Shown: positions 13,844-26,927, numbered from the stretch's first letter. The stretch is DNA of 64,000 nt from Ficedula albicollis (GCF_000247815.1 NC_021674.1:78203343-78267342); one strand, 5' to 3'. The notes: generated by a model from the sequence alone, not told the origin. Made by a program: numbers and translations.

Positions 13844-14573
13844 GGAAGAGTGGCAGTGAGACAGGGAGACACAGGGTGGAATGGGATGGACACAAGGGAT
13901 AACTGCTGATGTATAAATTTATATCAATGCAAAGAGTTCCCTGGCCCTACAAGTTTCTTTTCTGTTATAAACAGTGGGTCTATGGAAGGAAAGTGAAAGT
14001 CATGTTAGTACTAGCTGCTACAACAGAATAGATCCTAAATAAAACTACCCTGAACCTGTGAACATTTAAATCGCCTAAACATATGTGGAGTTTTCTTCAT
14101 GTCAACATTATTATTCCTCTGCTGAACTTAAGCACATGCTTAAAGGATTTATTTGGCTGGGGTCTGTGAGCAGAAGCTGACCTTTTTTTTTTTTTTTTTC
14201 AAGTGTGCATACATATGTACAAGAAGTGTGTAATATAAACCAGTGCACCTAGCACATTTTTGCAATGGTACAAAGAAACACATTTGCATCAGCTTTTCCT
14301 GTCTTTTGGATTTATCTTTCTATTGTCTCCTCTGATGCATTGAGAATCTTAACATTTTAAAGGAAATAGCTTCTCCCTTAATTGTAATTTCCATAGTCAG
14401 AAGTTTAATATATGTCAATCTTTTGCAAAAATTTATCAAACCTGAGAGATCTAACTTACTCACGTTAATGCGCCCTTTAATTGTTAGTGTTTCTGAAAGA
14501 TGCAATCATGTTTCTTTGGTACCATTTAATAAAATTAAACATATCAATCAGTAGCTTTTTCCTTCAATTTTAT
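13844..14573. other. Unique sequence with an 18-T run
   Basis: No coding region recognised. A run of 18 T at 14,183-14,200 is the main low-complexity feature. No poly(A)-bearing retrocopy could be identified next to it. Confidence 0.5.
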
Positions 14574-14685
14574 AACAGCTTTTTGAAACAAAGGCTGCTT
14601 GTGTGTACTCTATTGCATCCAGGGGAAACAACAGCTTTTTGAAACAAAGGCTGCTTGTGTGCACTCTATTGCGTCCAGGGGAAAT
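14574..14685 (+). repeat. Tandem duplication, 2 x 56 bp
   Basis: Copy 1 is 14,574-14,629 and copy 2 is 14,630-14,685, each starting aacagctttttgaaacaaag. Two internal transitions distinguish them (gtgtgtactc against gtgtgcactc, and attgcatcc against attgcgtcc). Confidence 0.92.
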
Positions 14686-17600
14686 GGTGAGAGTGTATAT
14701 TTCTTTCAAAATATATAACCTATCACAAACTGTCTATCTACAAAGTGCAGAAGTATTTTATTAGCAACCTTTCTGGGCATAGTCTAGAAATTAAATGTTC
14801 CCCACATGAATGGGAGAATAGCTGTTCTAAAGCACTAAAACATAAACATACTGATGATATTTTGGTTCATAGCCACATATTGTTTGGTCTCTTGCTGCAG
14901 ACTTACTAAGTCTGAGCTTTGTGGCTGCCAAGCAAGAAACAGTGGCAAAGGGAGTTGAAGAAGGTTACTTTAGATTAAGGTAGGGGGAAAGAAGTAAGCA
15001 TTTTCCACATGTCCTTTAATAGAAGAGTCATCAGACTACATTTTTTTGATTAGCAAGTTCCTCTTTCCACTGCAGGTCTTTTCAGTGTTCTGCTTTACAG
15101 CTAAACTCCCTGAGACCTGATGTGGGATTTAGTAAGCTTTAGATAACATAATCTCCATCTAATGGGAATTTCTGAAGCCAGTCACTAAGTGTATGAATTA
15201 TTATAAGAGAAGAAAATCAAATTTAATATCAAAGAACTAACTTTAGAAGTTCAAGCAGCGGACAATATTCATTTTCCATTGACAGAATTGTTTAATAAGA
15301 ATCTATCAGCAGCACAGGAAACACTAGGTACTCTGGCAATAAGTGAATCATGATGACTTATTTCCTTTTAATTCTATGATCCCAGCTGGAACAAGGTGTG
15401 ATTGGAGAATGGTTTAATTGTTCATAGACATCTGTCTTTGGATTCAATTGAAAAATAATATCCTGGGCATAAAATGGCCTACAGAATTTTTGACATTTTT
15501 ATATCTTTCACAATCAAGGCATTGTCAGAAAGTCAGGTAGTGGAGCTCTGAAAAACTTATGGATATATTTAAAATAGAAGAGGATAAAACCCTGGTAATA
15601 TATCAATATACACAGCTGGAAAGCAGATGTTCAATTGAGTGCAGTCAGTTCTTAAAGAAAGCTATTAAATCTGTTACTTACTCAAATGAGAAATTTCTAT
15701 AATTTATTGTTCTCACATTTTTGATTTCCCCCTTTCCCTCCATTTCAAGCAGTCTATAGGACTTTTTTTTTCATATTTTTGAGGTCAATTACCCTGAAAT
15801 TCTGACTCAGTGCAGTATACTAAATGATTTCTAAAGAATGCCCAAGGCTACTGTCAATCAAATTAGCCAGTGACTTATGAGTTGTTTACTGTACTGTGAA
15901 ATGAAGTGATAATGTTTGTCAACCAGTAAAATGTGACATTTACTATTGGATATACCCACTTGAAATAGGTTTTGCATCAGCTTTATTCACTTCTTACCAG
16001 ACTGGCACATATATTTGACTGATCTGATTATGAAAGGAGACATTATATTAAACATTATAAAGCACTGGTAAGCAGACAGCTCAAGCCTTCAAAAGCCTTG
16101 TGTGGTCCAGTAAAGGAGGTGGCATGCCACTGAGGAATCACATTTTCCATATGTCTGATAAACAGTCACAAAAAGAATATATTCCTTTTTTTTTCTTAAG
16201 AGTTCATTTGATCCAAAGCAAAAATTTTGCCAGAGAAATTCTGGTTCAAGTAATTTTAAAAATAATGATCCAGAATGAGGAAAATATTGGACACTTTTTT
16301 ACCCCTTTTAGGTGCTAACTAAATTAGAAATTAAAATCAGAATGGGTTATCATCCCTTCATGTAACATAGTATGAATAAGCTTGTATTGTATGGTTTCTT
16401 AGGCAGTGACTTAAAAAAGTGTCTCTGAGGTGATGCTGAAGGGAAACTCTATCTTTCTGGAGCTCTGAAAGCTTACTTAGTAGTTTGTGAAAGAAAACCA
16501 GAGCACTGGAAGCTCAGACCAAAAAAGAGCTTTTATATTTCCTTCAAAAGGAGATGGTTTGCCACTCCCACTAAATGTTTTCTTAAAAATTAGTTTTGAA
16601 AGCTGCAAAATTTACCTTCACATAATATATCTTGGTCCAAATAGACAAGTGCTTCTGTTAAAACTGTTAGAAATGCAAAGAAAGAAAAGCTATAGACAGC
16701 TCTTCAGCTTTTTCTCAATATTTAAATTCTTGTCACAGTTGTGTAGAAAATTTTCGCAAATTTGAAAATTTGAATGGCAATTTGAAAATTTGTTTCATTG
16801 CCCATGATAGGTGAACGTTTTATTTTTGCCATATTATTGTCTTTTTAGAAATAGTCTTTAATATAGACTTTTTCACATGAATTAACTATTTGAAAAGCAA
16901 AAAAAACCCCACCAATTCTTAAAAAATTTTAATTATTAAGGCAGTACTAAATAACTTGTACTGACTTAAAGAGACAATACTAAGAAAATAATCACACAAT
17001 TTTACTAAATATTTAAACTGAAGATTGGAAATCAACCATATTCTTGGATCCAAATCAGATCTCACATTATGACTGCTTATTGGATATTTGGTCATTGAAT
17101 GCAAGTAGAGTATTAAGCTATGCCCTATTATATTGAAGGTCTCATGATTTTAGGGTTTTTTCCCTGAAGAGGCTGTGCTGTATATTTTTTCAAGAAAAGC
17201 ATGCTTGTTCAACTTTTTGAAGACTGGTTGTTAGGTCAGCATAACAAATACATTCAAATGAATATCTTCTTTTAAAGGGTTAATTCCATTATTAAAGAGC
17301 TGAAAAGGGATGTTGTAGGAATCTTTTTGTCTTACCTAAAGGAAAACAGATGTGCTAGTAAGTAGATGAGATATCTAGGGAGTGGATTCAGGTTTCATTT
17401 TTTGTTGTTCATCCATATTTAATGCCCTTTCTTTCCATAGTTTGATATCGTTGGTTTAAAATCTGCAAAGACATTTTTGAAAGAACATTTATACTTCTTG
17501 CCATAAGTGTGGCACAGATCCATTTCAATTTCTATTTTGTTTCTTTCTTAGATATCATTTGGCGCAGATGAACTTGATACATCTCCTCTTTCTAAATACT

Positions 17601-17758
17601 CCACTTGACTATTCTCATACTCAAGTTCACAAATATTTTATCTTTATGAAAGTTAAATGATGTAGGTTTAGAGGCTTAATTCAGTCAGGGCTTAAACCAT
17701 TAAAATATTATTTTCCTCATTGTTTTGTGCATTCCTTACCTTAAATTTTCAGTCCTGG
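14686..17758. other. Unique AT-rich sequence, no gene seen
   Basis: About 3.1 kb. The longest plus-strand frames are 72 and 92 codons (16,100-16,318 and 16,487-16,765). They are basic, AT-codon-rich, lack recognisable domains and are not flanked by convincing splice sites. No interspersed repeat recognised. Confidence 0.55.
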
Positions 17759-18267
17759 GCTTTGGCATGTTACATGCCATCTGGTCCTCCTGGAACAATA
17801 CCTGAGTGAGGAAATCTGCTGGTGTCTCAGCAGACTCCTCAAGGGGAGACTACCAAGCTCTTAATATGTGGAGATCCTCATTGTGAGGAAGAGGGAACTA
17901 GTAGGAGCAGAATAGCCTTTTTCTACTCCTAAAATAATCACTAAGCTGACAATGCATGGAAATGCTAGAGCTACTATTTTGTCTTTTCCAAGATTTTCCT
18001 TTCTTTGCATCCCAGGGGAAATCTTGAATGGGCAACAGCAGCCTGCTTCCAGTTTCTTTTCAGACCTGTCCAACAATTCAAAGAAGCCAAGCACAGCAGG
18101 AGAAGTCTGTTCCAATACATATAGCTTTTCTGAGTGGAAATAATAGAAATAAATAATTATCGTCATGGAATATAATGTGTTAAAATGATCAATTCACACT
18201 AAAAAGAAAATTTTAGAATCACGAAGTCTTGTTCTAAGAAAATATTGCTTATCTATCTTTGTGGGGT

Positions 18268-18290
18268 GTTTGTTTGTTTGTTTGTTTTTG
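18268..18290 (+). repeat. (GTTT)n microsatellite
   Basis: About five units of GTTT followed by a T/G-rich stretch. The same tract recurs at about 19,272-19,294 in the second 1-kb copy with the same length, which argues that the two copies are very recent or artefactual, because microsatellites normally drift in length quickly. Confidence 0.85.
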
Positions 18291-18624
18291 TTTTGGTTTT
18301 TAAATACACTGAGTGTAAAACTCTACATTTTAGGGACAGCATTTTCAAAATTTTCCAGGTGAATCTAGGCATTCATGCTTTCTCAGTCCTCTAACAATCT
18401 GTGATCTTTCCTTTTCCTGATGCAAAATCTTATTTTTTCTAGGCCACTTAACCTGGAAAATTAAAATCCTATACTGGACTGCCTCTGCTAGGCCAAAGCC
18501 TTAAAGCTAAAATATAGTTCTGTATTTTTTCAGTCCTGCACCTTGTAAAAGATGTGAAAAATATGTTTACATCACTGTCTTTACATCATTTCACAATTGC
18601 TGGTTTGAATTTTCTCATTTCCCC

Positions 18625-18762
18625 TTCAGTCTTGTAAGTCTGGAAATCCCCTCCAATGTATCCATCAGTCTTTTTATTCTGGTCTAGTCTTGCTTCAGTC
18701 TTGTAAGTCTGGAAATCCCCTCCAACGTATCCATCAGTCCTTTTATTCTGGTCTAGTCTTGA
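18625..18762 (+). repeat. Nested tandem duplication, 2 x 69 bp
   Basis: Within the first copy of the 1-kb unit, 18,625-18,693 is repeated at 18,694-18,762, both beginning ttcagtcttgtaagtctgg. The second sub-copy differs at a few bases (ccaatgtatc against ccaacgtatc, and gtcttttta against gtcctttta). The unit occurs only once at the end of the second 1-kb copy. Confidence 0.93.
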
Positions 18763-19697
18763 GCTTTGGCATGTTACATGCCATCTGGTCCTCCTGGAAC
18801 AATACCTGAGTGAGGAAATCTGCTGGTGTCTCAGCAGACTCCTCAAGGGGAGACTACCAAGCTCTTAATATGTGGAGATCCTCATTGTGAGGAAGAGGGA
18901 ACTAGTAGGAGCAGAATAGCCTTTTTCTACTCCTAAAATAATCACTAAGCTGACAATGCATGGAAATGCTAGAGCTACTATTTTGTCTTTTCCAAGATTT
19001 TCCTTTCTTTGCATCCCAGGGGAAATCTTGAATGGGCAACAGCAGCCTGCTTCCAGTTTCTTTTCAGACCTGTCCAACAATTCAAAGAAGCCAAGCACAG
19101 CAGGAGAAGTCTGTTCCAATACATATAGCTTTTCTGAGTGGAAATAATAGAAATAAATAATTATCATCATGGAATATAATGTGTTAAAATGATCAATTCA
19201 CACTAAAAAGAAAATTTTAGAATCACGAAGTCTTGTTCTAAGAAAATATTGCTTATCTATCTTTGTGGGGTGTTTGTTTGTTTGTTTGTTTTTGTTTTGG
19301 TTTTTAAATACACTGAGTGTAAAACTCTACATTTTAGGGACAGCATTTTCAAAATTTTCCAGGTGAATCTAGGCATTCATGCTTTCTCAGTCCTCTAACA
19401 ATCTGTGATCTTTCCTTTTCCTGATGCAAAATCTTATTTTTTCTAGGCCACTTAACCTGGAAAATTAAAATCCTATACTGGACTGCCTCTGCTGGGCCAA
19501 AGCCTTAAAGCTAAAATATAGTTCTGTATTTTTTCAGTCCTGCACCTTGTAAAAGATGTGAAAAATATGTTTACATCACTGTCTTTACATCATTTCACAA
19601 TTGCTGGTTTGAATTTTCTCATTTCCCCTTCAGTCTTGTAAGTCTGGAAATCCCCTCCAATGTATCCATCAGTCTTTTTATTCTGGTCTAGTCTTGC

Positions 19698-22600
19698 TTT
19701 TAGGTACAGCATGAACTTCTGCCAAAGGACTATACAGTGCATTTTCTGGTGTCTGGCCAAGGAAGGTGCTCATTGACCCAGGTTTAAAATAAGTGGTGGC
19801 AATGCAGCATCTCAGTGGTGCAGCTGTCATGCCAGTAAATGGAAGAATTCCTAAAGAGGTTTTTCACATCCTTTTTCTCAGAGTAAGGTCTCAGGGCTTT
19901 CTTCTTATAGCAGACTCTAATATTTTCTCTGTATAAAATAAAAGAGATGATAAAATTGCATAACAATCACAGAATCAGACAATGCAAACATGTCTGTGCA
20001 TTGCAAGTGTCTCCAGGTTGCACTCAGAGGATTTAATCCCATGGCAAAAGCTTAACCTCATCAATCACATCTTGACCAAGCAGAAAATCAGAGACCTGGA
20101 AAAGGATTGCAATAGCTCCATATGTAAAATTTAATTCAAAAAAACATAAGGCTGATATAAGAGAGGCTGGCAATATTCCTGACTTTCCCTTGCTGGGAAA
20201 AAAGGTCAGCGAGCAGTCAGCACATGGAGCTACGCCCACCATACAGAAGTCCTTGGACAAGCAATTTAGAGAAAGTCATGGAAATCAATAGCTAAACTCC
20301 TGCTGTTCTGAACAGAGCTAGATTTTACCTACCAGGTCTGAAACTAGAGAACACAAACAACTCACTGCAGCAAGGGTATGTGAGGTAGTAGGGCTGACAA
20401 CAAAAGCAGCAGAGTAGCATTCCCTACTGCAAAGGATGCAATAGATTAGAGAGATCATGCATCTTTCCAGTTTCATGACCATTCACATGGCTGAACTATA
20501 CTGCTGTGCTCCATATTTTTACGTGTGTTGACACACTAAAAATTATGCATAAGTTAAAGTTCCATGCATTCCAGCAAAAGACAGCTTTAGTAGCTCTGTT
20601 CACTGCTTGCATTTCAGCATGTTCCTCACACCAACTGCAGGCAGCAAAACAGAGATTCAGCACTCTGGCAGACCCTTGTTGTGACATTGCCTTATTGCTG
20701 TAGGCTGTACTCTCAACAAACATCACAGCTAGCAGTTCTCAAATGTAATCAGATATTATTCTTCCTTTGGGTTTTCAGCATGAATTTTGTTGCCTCTTAA
20801 AAAAGAATCCACTTTCAATACCGTGTCCATATAAACTCCAGGCACGGTCTTTTTTTTCTTCTTTGGTCATGACTCCTGCAGAGCTCCTGCACTGGTAATT
20901 CATACATTCTGTGATACAAAACTGTAAAAGACATTGTATTTCTCCCCCCACCTGGGCTCAGGAGCAGGTACCATTTTAAATCACTTCTGGTTTGCTCGTG
21001 ATTTGTTGGCAATATTTGCTTTGTGCTTCATACTGAAGTCCTGATGTCAACGGCGCACTTCACCCTGCTACAACGCAGCTCACACCTACTGCTCAGGGTC
21101 AGCTGTAGGTTACAGTGCCCTCACCTTGGAATACTTCTTCAGAATGCCTCTACATTACGGTGCTAGAACTTGCACTCTTTGACAAGCATGTTCTACTGCT
21201 TGTTCTTTTCTACTCTTTTTATGTTTTGTCAGTGTTATATTATTGATGTCACTTTCTAACAAACAATTATACATGTGTTTGTCCGTTCTCTGTATAGCAT
21301 ATGACATGAAGGAAAGCATTATCAAGAGAATATTATGATTCTACTTAGTATTTCTACAATAAATATCAACACATATGTAAACCTGGCCTTTCACGATAAG
21401 TCTTCTAGTATGGCAACCAGTTAAGGTGAACTTGTTTAAGGGTTTTCAAATAAAGGAGAGTAGTGGAAAGATGTTTGAGATGTGTAGATATCATGCAGCC
21501 TATGCACAGCAATGGCTTGTGTAGTTGACTGTCCATATGACTGTGAGAAAACAGTCAATATTGTTGCTCCTTTTTGGAAGGTTACAGGAATGTGAAGAGT
21601 AGGAAGGTAAGACGCAGCAAAAGTATAGAAAGAAATTTCCTGGTAACTGCAATAAATTTTGCAGGAGCTAGCAAATATAGATCATGGCTGAAATATTTAA
21701 TCTGCAGTTTGCGATCATAGTTGCCCTGTTTGCAGATGCAGTTATAATGATTACATGGCAGAGGGAAAAAAGCCACATAAATATGATTACTTTCTTAAGA
21801 ACTGTATTGAGGATTCACTCTCTAAATATTTCTAAATAGCAGGCTAACAGAGTGAAACAAACCTGAATAAAGGAACATATAGGTGAGTGGTACTTTAATA
21901 TCTTCTCTGAAACTGTTGTAATAGTGATGATGCGGTAATTTTTTTCCTATTTAAGCAAAATTGTTTGTATACTACTGAAACTGTTAGTCAAGTATATGCC
22001 AAACTGTGTGTTAATTAGTGTATTCTCTTCTCTAGTGTACCAGCTAATTTGTTTTTTGCCTTTATTAGCACTTACAAAGAGCTAGTGAAATGAGTCTGTC
22101 TCTGAGTGAGACTCCCCCTGCTGTGGTTAATAGTTTGTGTTAAAATTCATCTTCATCCAGAACTCAGGCTTCAGGTTTAAGGCAGTTTTGAAGCTTTCAC
22201 TTATACTCACTGGAGGGAAATCTCTACCTGCTAATAGTTTAGTGCACAAGTTTTTAATCAAATGAACTTTTTTTAAGTTGTGATGAATTACATACTAAAG
22301 CAAGAGTGTTGGTAATATTTCTATTGATGATATAGAAAAACTATATCACCTAGCCCTAATTAAAATTTCTATATTGTACATAGCTAACATGAAGTAAGAC
22401 ATAATAACTAATTTCCAGATGGATAAAGTTATATAAAATTAATTGCAGCTGGTGTATTATCCAGATGGATAAAACTTGTATAAAAACCTTCACATTTTCC
22501 TACCTGAATCAGTTATCTGTGATCAATTTTCTGAACTCCTACTTCTGTTTCTCTTCTGGAAAGTATGCAAACAAAACACTAGAATAATTCAGAATCAACA

Positions 22601-24106
22601 GTCTTGTTGTATGAGTCTTGTATTCCTTCCAGAAACATTTATCCAGAGCAAGTGTTAATGAAATCTCCAGCTGCATGAGTCCATCCACACCATTATTATT
22701 ATTAATATTTTTAGTGTTGCATTTAATGAAACAAGACTCCTGAAAAGACCTGTGCATATTTCTTTTTCCTGCCTGAAACAAAATCAGCAGTGCAAAGTTT
22801 CTTGCTGTGAAGACTACACAATAATGTTTTCTGCAGCTTTAATTTGTGGATTAAGAAAGTATGCAATAAGCAATATACCCTCGAAATGCTTAAAGCAAAA
22901 TAACACATAAATTTTTAACTAACATGATAGAGAATTTTCTATTGACCCACATTACTTGCCCTTCAAAGAACATTACCCAATACAGCAGTCTTTTTATCTA
23001 AAGTATTAGCAATCATTTGTTTGTTAAATGAGTTTAGAGATCTACTTAGACATAATTTAAATACCTTTAAAACTCCATTAGATATGTTTATTGTCGAAAT
23101 TTAAATTGTATTCTCTTAGTTCCTCTCCATTGCTTTAAAAAGTGGCAAATGTACAAATGTCTGTCGATGTTAATTAGCCCTCTGCTTTGTCAGTCTTCTA
23201 AGGCAAAAGTTTGACACCAAGATGGTCTGTTAACCACTAATGTTATACATTGGTAAGTCTCCACTGAAATGGCGACCAAAAAAAAGGAATTTAGGAGAAG
23301 TAAGTAGAAAGAACTATTTTGGGTTGTGCTGGAGTGTGCAAAAAAAAAAAGTATCAAAAAGTATCAAAAAGTATCAAGAAATCTCAGGAATTTTTAAGCC
23401 TTCTGTCATATCTACATAAAAGCTGAAATTTCTCAGGCAAAATACCGTAATCAAAAGAGAAATAAAGATTTTATGTCATACTGAGCCTTATCAAATAGTA
23501 GTTTTAGAGCTTTCTATAGTGAAGAGTTGTTCAATACAAACATTTGAGCAAATTTTTTATAGCACATCTCACAGCTCAGGATTACAGGATGTGTAAGAAC
23601 TGTTCACAACTTTGTAGGAACCTAGAGAAATCTTGATTTATTTGAGAAACAGAAATAGGTTTGTTGGATTTTAATTAATAAAACCCATCATCTGGGAAAC
23701 TGAAATACAAACAAGCAAACCTTACAAACAAAATCAGTCTATCGTGTCTACTTGCAGTAAACTTGATCGATAAATCAGAAATCTTCAAAGATTTATGATT
23801 TCAGTCTCTTACAATAAGTCTTGCAATTCTAACAACATACATGTTCAGGTATTAGAAAATATGCAAATAAAATGGGTTGCTAAAGCTAATTAATAAACAT
23901 TAATAGACATCATGTAAAAATAGAAAATAATTGAGAGTGCACAATCATTTCAACAAAATATCCTTATTGGAAAATGTCCAACCAAACTGAATTTTGCAGG
24001 AAAAAGAATTTAATTTTGTCCTTTTTTCCAAACACCTCTTTATTAGTCGAGCTTACTGCATTTCTATATAGTAAAATAACTCATGTATTCTTTAATCTAA
24101 GCACTG
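19698..24106. other. Unique sequence, no gene seen
   Basis: About 4.4 kb. The stretch from 20.0 to 21.1 kb is a little richer in G+C and has several 65-76 codon frames on both strands with no recognisable motif. At 19,964 a 12-base match to the CR1 3' end (atcacagaatca) is too short to call a repeat. Two near-copies of ccagatggataaa around 22,420 and 22,462 are minor. Confidence 0.55.
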
Positions 24107-24860
24107 ATAAACATTTTTTTATGCCTCATATTTTCAGTTAAGAAGACAAGCTGATTTACTGAACATTCAAGAAGTCAATAATTAGTCGTTTTGTATACTA
24201 TTAAATGTTTCTACAAGGAAAAAGTTTATACATTATTTAAGTGGATACATATTCTCCAGTGTAAAGCATTTACTTTAAGGGACTTTTTCTTTTGATGGCT
24301 TTCATAACCAGCTTTTGCTTTACAAAATACTGTTTTTCTGTCTAGAAAAAAGGTAAAAGCATATTTCTAGTGGTTGGTATTTTACTTCTGGAAAGTACTA
24401 AGAAATTGTTTGCCATCTATACAATATTTGTTAAGAAGTGTAAATTCTGCATATGTGATGAAACCAAGGCAGTAGCACGACGCTCTTCCGATATAAACAT
24501 TTTTTATGCCTCATATTTTCAGTTAAGAAGACAAGCTGATTTACTGAACATTCAAGAAGTCAATAATTAGTCGTTTTGTATACTATTAAATGTTTCTACA
24601 AGGAAAAAGTTTATACATTATTTAAGTGGATACATATTCTCCAGTGTAAAGCATTTACTTTAAGGGACTTTTTCTTTTGATGGCTTTCATAACCAGCTTT
24701 TGCTTTACAAAATACTGTTTTTCTGTCTAGAAAAAAGGTAAAAGCATATTTCTAGTGGTTGGTATTTTACTTCTGGAAAGTACTAAGAAATTGTTTGCCA
24801 TCTATACAATATTTGTTAAGAAGTGTAAATTCTGCATATGTGATGAAACCAAGGCAGTAG
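24107..24860 (+). repeat. Direct duplication of about 368 bp separated by adapter sequence
   Basis: Copy 1 is 24,107-24,475 and copy 2 is 24,493-24,860. They are identical apart from one T in a T-run near the start (7 T against 6 T). The copies do not abut. Exactly 17 bases lie between them, and those bases match an Illumina adapter (separate entry). This makes a technical origin for the duplication by far the best explanation. Confidence 0.96.
24476..24492 (+). other. Illumina read-1 adapter remnant (17 nt)
   Basis: The bases CACGACGCTCTTCCGAT are identical to 17 consecutive bases of the TruSeq universal/P5 adapter, just short of its terminal CT. The chance of a specific 17-mer occurring in 64 kb on either strand is on the order of 1 in 100,000. 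It lies exactly at the joint between two identical genomic copies. This is contamination from sequencing library construction, not genome sequence. Confidence 0.93.
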
Positions 24861-26169
24861 GAGAACGAGATCTATAAGAATTCTTCTATGAGAAGAATGA
24901 ATCTTCTAACCAAATCCAGTGAAGTCAGATCATCTGTGCAATAGCTCCTGCTAGTGTGTAGAAAAAGAAGACAAAATTCCCATCCATTCTACCCTATATA
25001 TGTAGCTTGTCATTAACCACACTTTCAACAGGATTGACCTTCTCCTTGCTTTTATAAGGAATTCCACTGGTAAATGTCACCAGAAAAAAATGCACTTTTA
25101 TTCAAAATGCAGCAGATAGCATGCACCTCTATAAATGTCTTGCACATATGACTGCCTGAAGAATTTTTAAAATAAATGTCTTCCCATGGAAGAGAACAGT
25201 GTTGGCTGAATTAATCTCTGGGAAACGCTTCTGCTCCAGGTACTCTCTCACCTGGACAGTTACAATTGCAGCTTGTAGCTCACCCTCTGTCTGTGCCAGT
25301 TCCAAAATCTCCTCACCACGACACAACACATAAATCAGATATTGAATTGAGCAGACCTTTCGGACTCTATTCTGGTCATTTATAGTTACACCAGGCTGAA
25401 TTATACCATGTGCCCTTTATGTTGCCCATGGGATGATTTCTCTGCCAAGAATTCTACCTCTCAGACCAATAAAATGTATGGCAATACAGCAGCCTGGATC
25501 GAAAAGAAGGGTCTCATTATTTTTTTATTTTATTAAACAGTTTATCACAGCATACTGAGGCATTTATTCTTCCACCTAAAGATACACAGTCTGCTTGAGT
25601 TAAAGTGCTTGTCTAGAGATGTTATATATGCTAATATGTACCAATGTGATTTCATATATTTTCCTGGAAATCAGAAGCTCATTGTCAGCAGTCACAACAT
25701 GAGGGAAAGCATACATATATACTGGAAGGAAAATACTCAAAATGTATATGCATACTGAAAAATGTCTGAAAGTGTTACAGAGAATGACTCAAAGATAAAT
25801 GTGAAAAACACATTTCTCAGATATAGACATTTTTAACTCCCTGTAAAACAGGATGAAAATACCTGATCTAGGAGGAAAAAGTAGAAGTAGGATATAGTTC
25901 TTAATTGACATCTTGCCACAAAAATTTAATGTTAATATTCATACAATACTCCGATGTGCTGAGGTTTTATGTTACTATAAGACAGAGGGATTTAATTAAT
26001 TGATAGATAAATAGACAGAATGTGTTTGACCTATCCTGAAATAATATTAATACACTGTGAACTTAAAATGAGAAATAAAAGGAAGTGAGATTAAAAACAG
26101 ATCCAAGGGAAGCTGATGAGAAGACTTCTATTAACTTTAAGGAGATTAACTTTCCCAAACACCTATTTA
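24861..26169. other. Unique AT-rich sequence, no gene seen
   Basis: About 1.3 kb. An 8-bp-arm, 3-nt-loop inverted repeat lies at 24,880-24,898 (attcttct, atg, agaagaat), probably by chance. A minus-strand 66-codon frame at 25,129-25,329 is unremarkable. No repeat family recognised. Confidence 0.5.
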
Positions 26170-26285
26170 ACTGCATTATGTTAAATATGAAATATATCTG
26201 TTACATCAAAAGATGCAACAGCTACTTTACTGCATTATGTTAAATATGAAATATATCTGTCACATCAAAAGATGCAACATCTACT
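26170..26285 (+). repeat. Tandem duplication, 2 x about 58 bp
   Basis: Copy 1 is 26,170-26,228 and copy 2 is 26,229-about 26,285, both containing actgcattatgttaaatatg. They differ by a transition (tctgttacat against tctgtcacat) and a base near the end. Confidence 0.9.
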
Positions 26286-26927
26286 TGGCATTTGTGACAG
26301 TAGAAATCATAATAATACACTCTTAAATTATAATATATTAGGTCATGGTGCTGCTGTAGTCCCCAAAAGTCAGCCATTACCTTCATCAAGAGCTAAATAA
26401 GTCCATAATAGATATCTGTCACCTGGCAAAAGCTTAGAAAAAAGCAACTTAACAGAAAGAAAATAGTTCACCAAACTATGAGAATTGTGCTGTATTTATC
26501 TGAATCTGGTAGAAATAGAACAATTCCCTCACACAATAAATTATCAGGAGGGTTTTATTCTGTTTCTTGCAGTTTAGGGGGAGATGCTTTTTATTTCCCA
26601 GGAGGATTAATATCATACAATTTCAAACAGGTAGTGTTTCGCTAATTAAAGTGTTGACAGTCTTTTTGTCACCTTCCTTCTCTCCTTCCCTTCCTGCCTC
26701 TGTCTTTTTATAAACTTTTCTATTGGAATTTAAGATTTCTGTACCTAAACAGTACTCCATCTTTGGATGGAGTTTGCTTTCAGTATTTAACTGTATCTGG
26801 CTGAAATGAAGTTATCTTTTTTGATAGCAGCCCACTGTGTCCTCTGGCATAGGGCAGTGTTTTGAATCTGTGACTAAAATGGAGTTGATAATGCATCAAT
26901 ATTTTGACTATTGCAAAAACACAGACT
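26286..26927. other. Unique AT-rich sequence, no gene seen
   Basis: No coding region, RNA gene or repeat recognised, apart from a short pyrimidine-rich stretch near 26,670-26,710. Confidence 0.5.

Larger units (their letters stand above)
17759..19697 (+). repeat. Tandem duplication of a unit of about 1 kb (1004 + 935 bp)
   Basis: Copy 1 is 17,759-18,762 and copy 2 is 18,763-19,697. The copies are offset by 1004 bp and nearly identical; I see substitutions such as attatcgtcat against attatcatcat and tctgctagg against tctgctggg. Copy 1 is longer by 69 bp because its end is itself internally duplicated, and copy 2 lacks that internal repeat. A (GTTT)n microsatellite sits at the same relative position in both (about 18,268 and 19,272). 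Identical short frames appear in both copies on both strands and are by-products of the duplication, not a gene family. Confidence 0.96.

Noticed and set aside
17861..19170. Two identical 101-codon minus-strand frames, suggestive of a duplicated gene family
   Set aside because: They are identical because the whole 1-kb segment is duplicated. The frames have no motif, overlap other frames on the plus strand, and show no purifying pattern.
19964..19975. Short match (atcacagaatca) to a CR1 3' end
   Set aside because: Only about 12 bases, with no flanking CR1 sequence. It is compatible with chance.
23341..23380. Three short repeats of gtatcaaaaa as a CRISPR-like or iteron array
   Set aside because: The units are 10 bp, without spacers, next to an A-run. 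This is replication slippage in a eukaryotic context; no CRISPR or plasmid features exist here.
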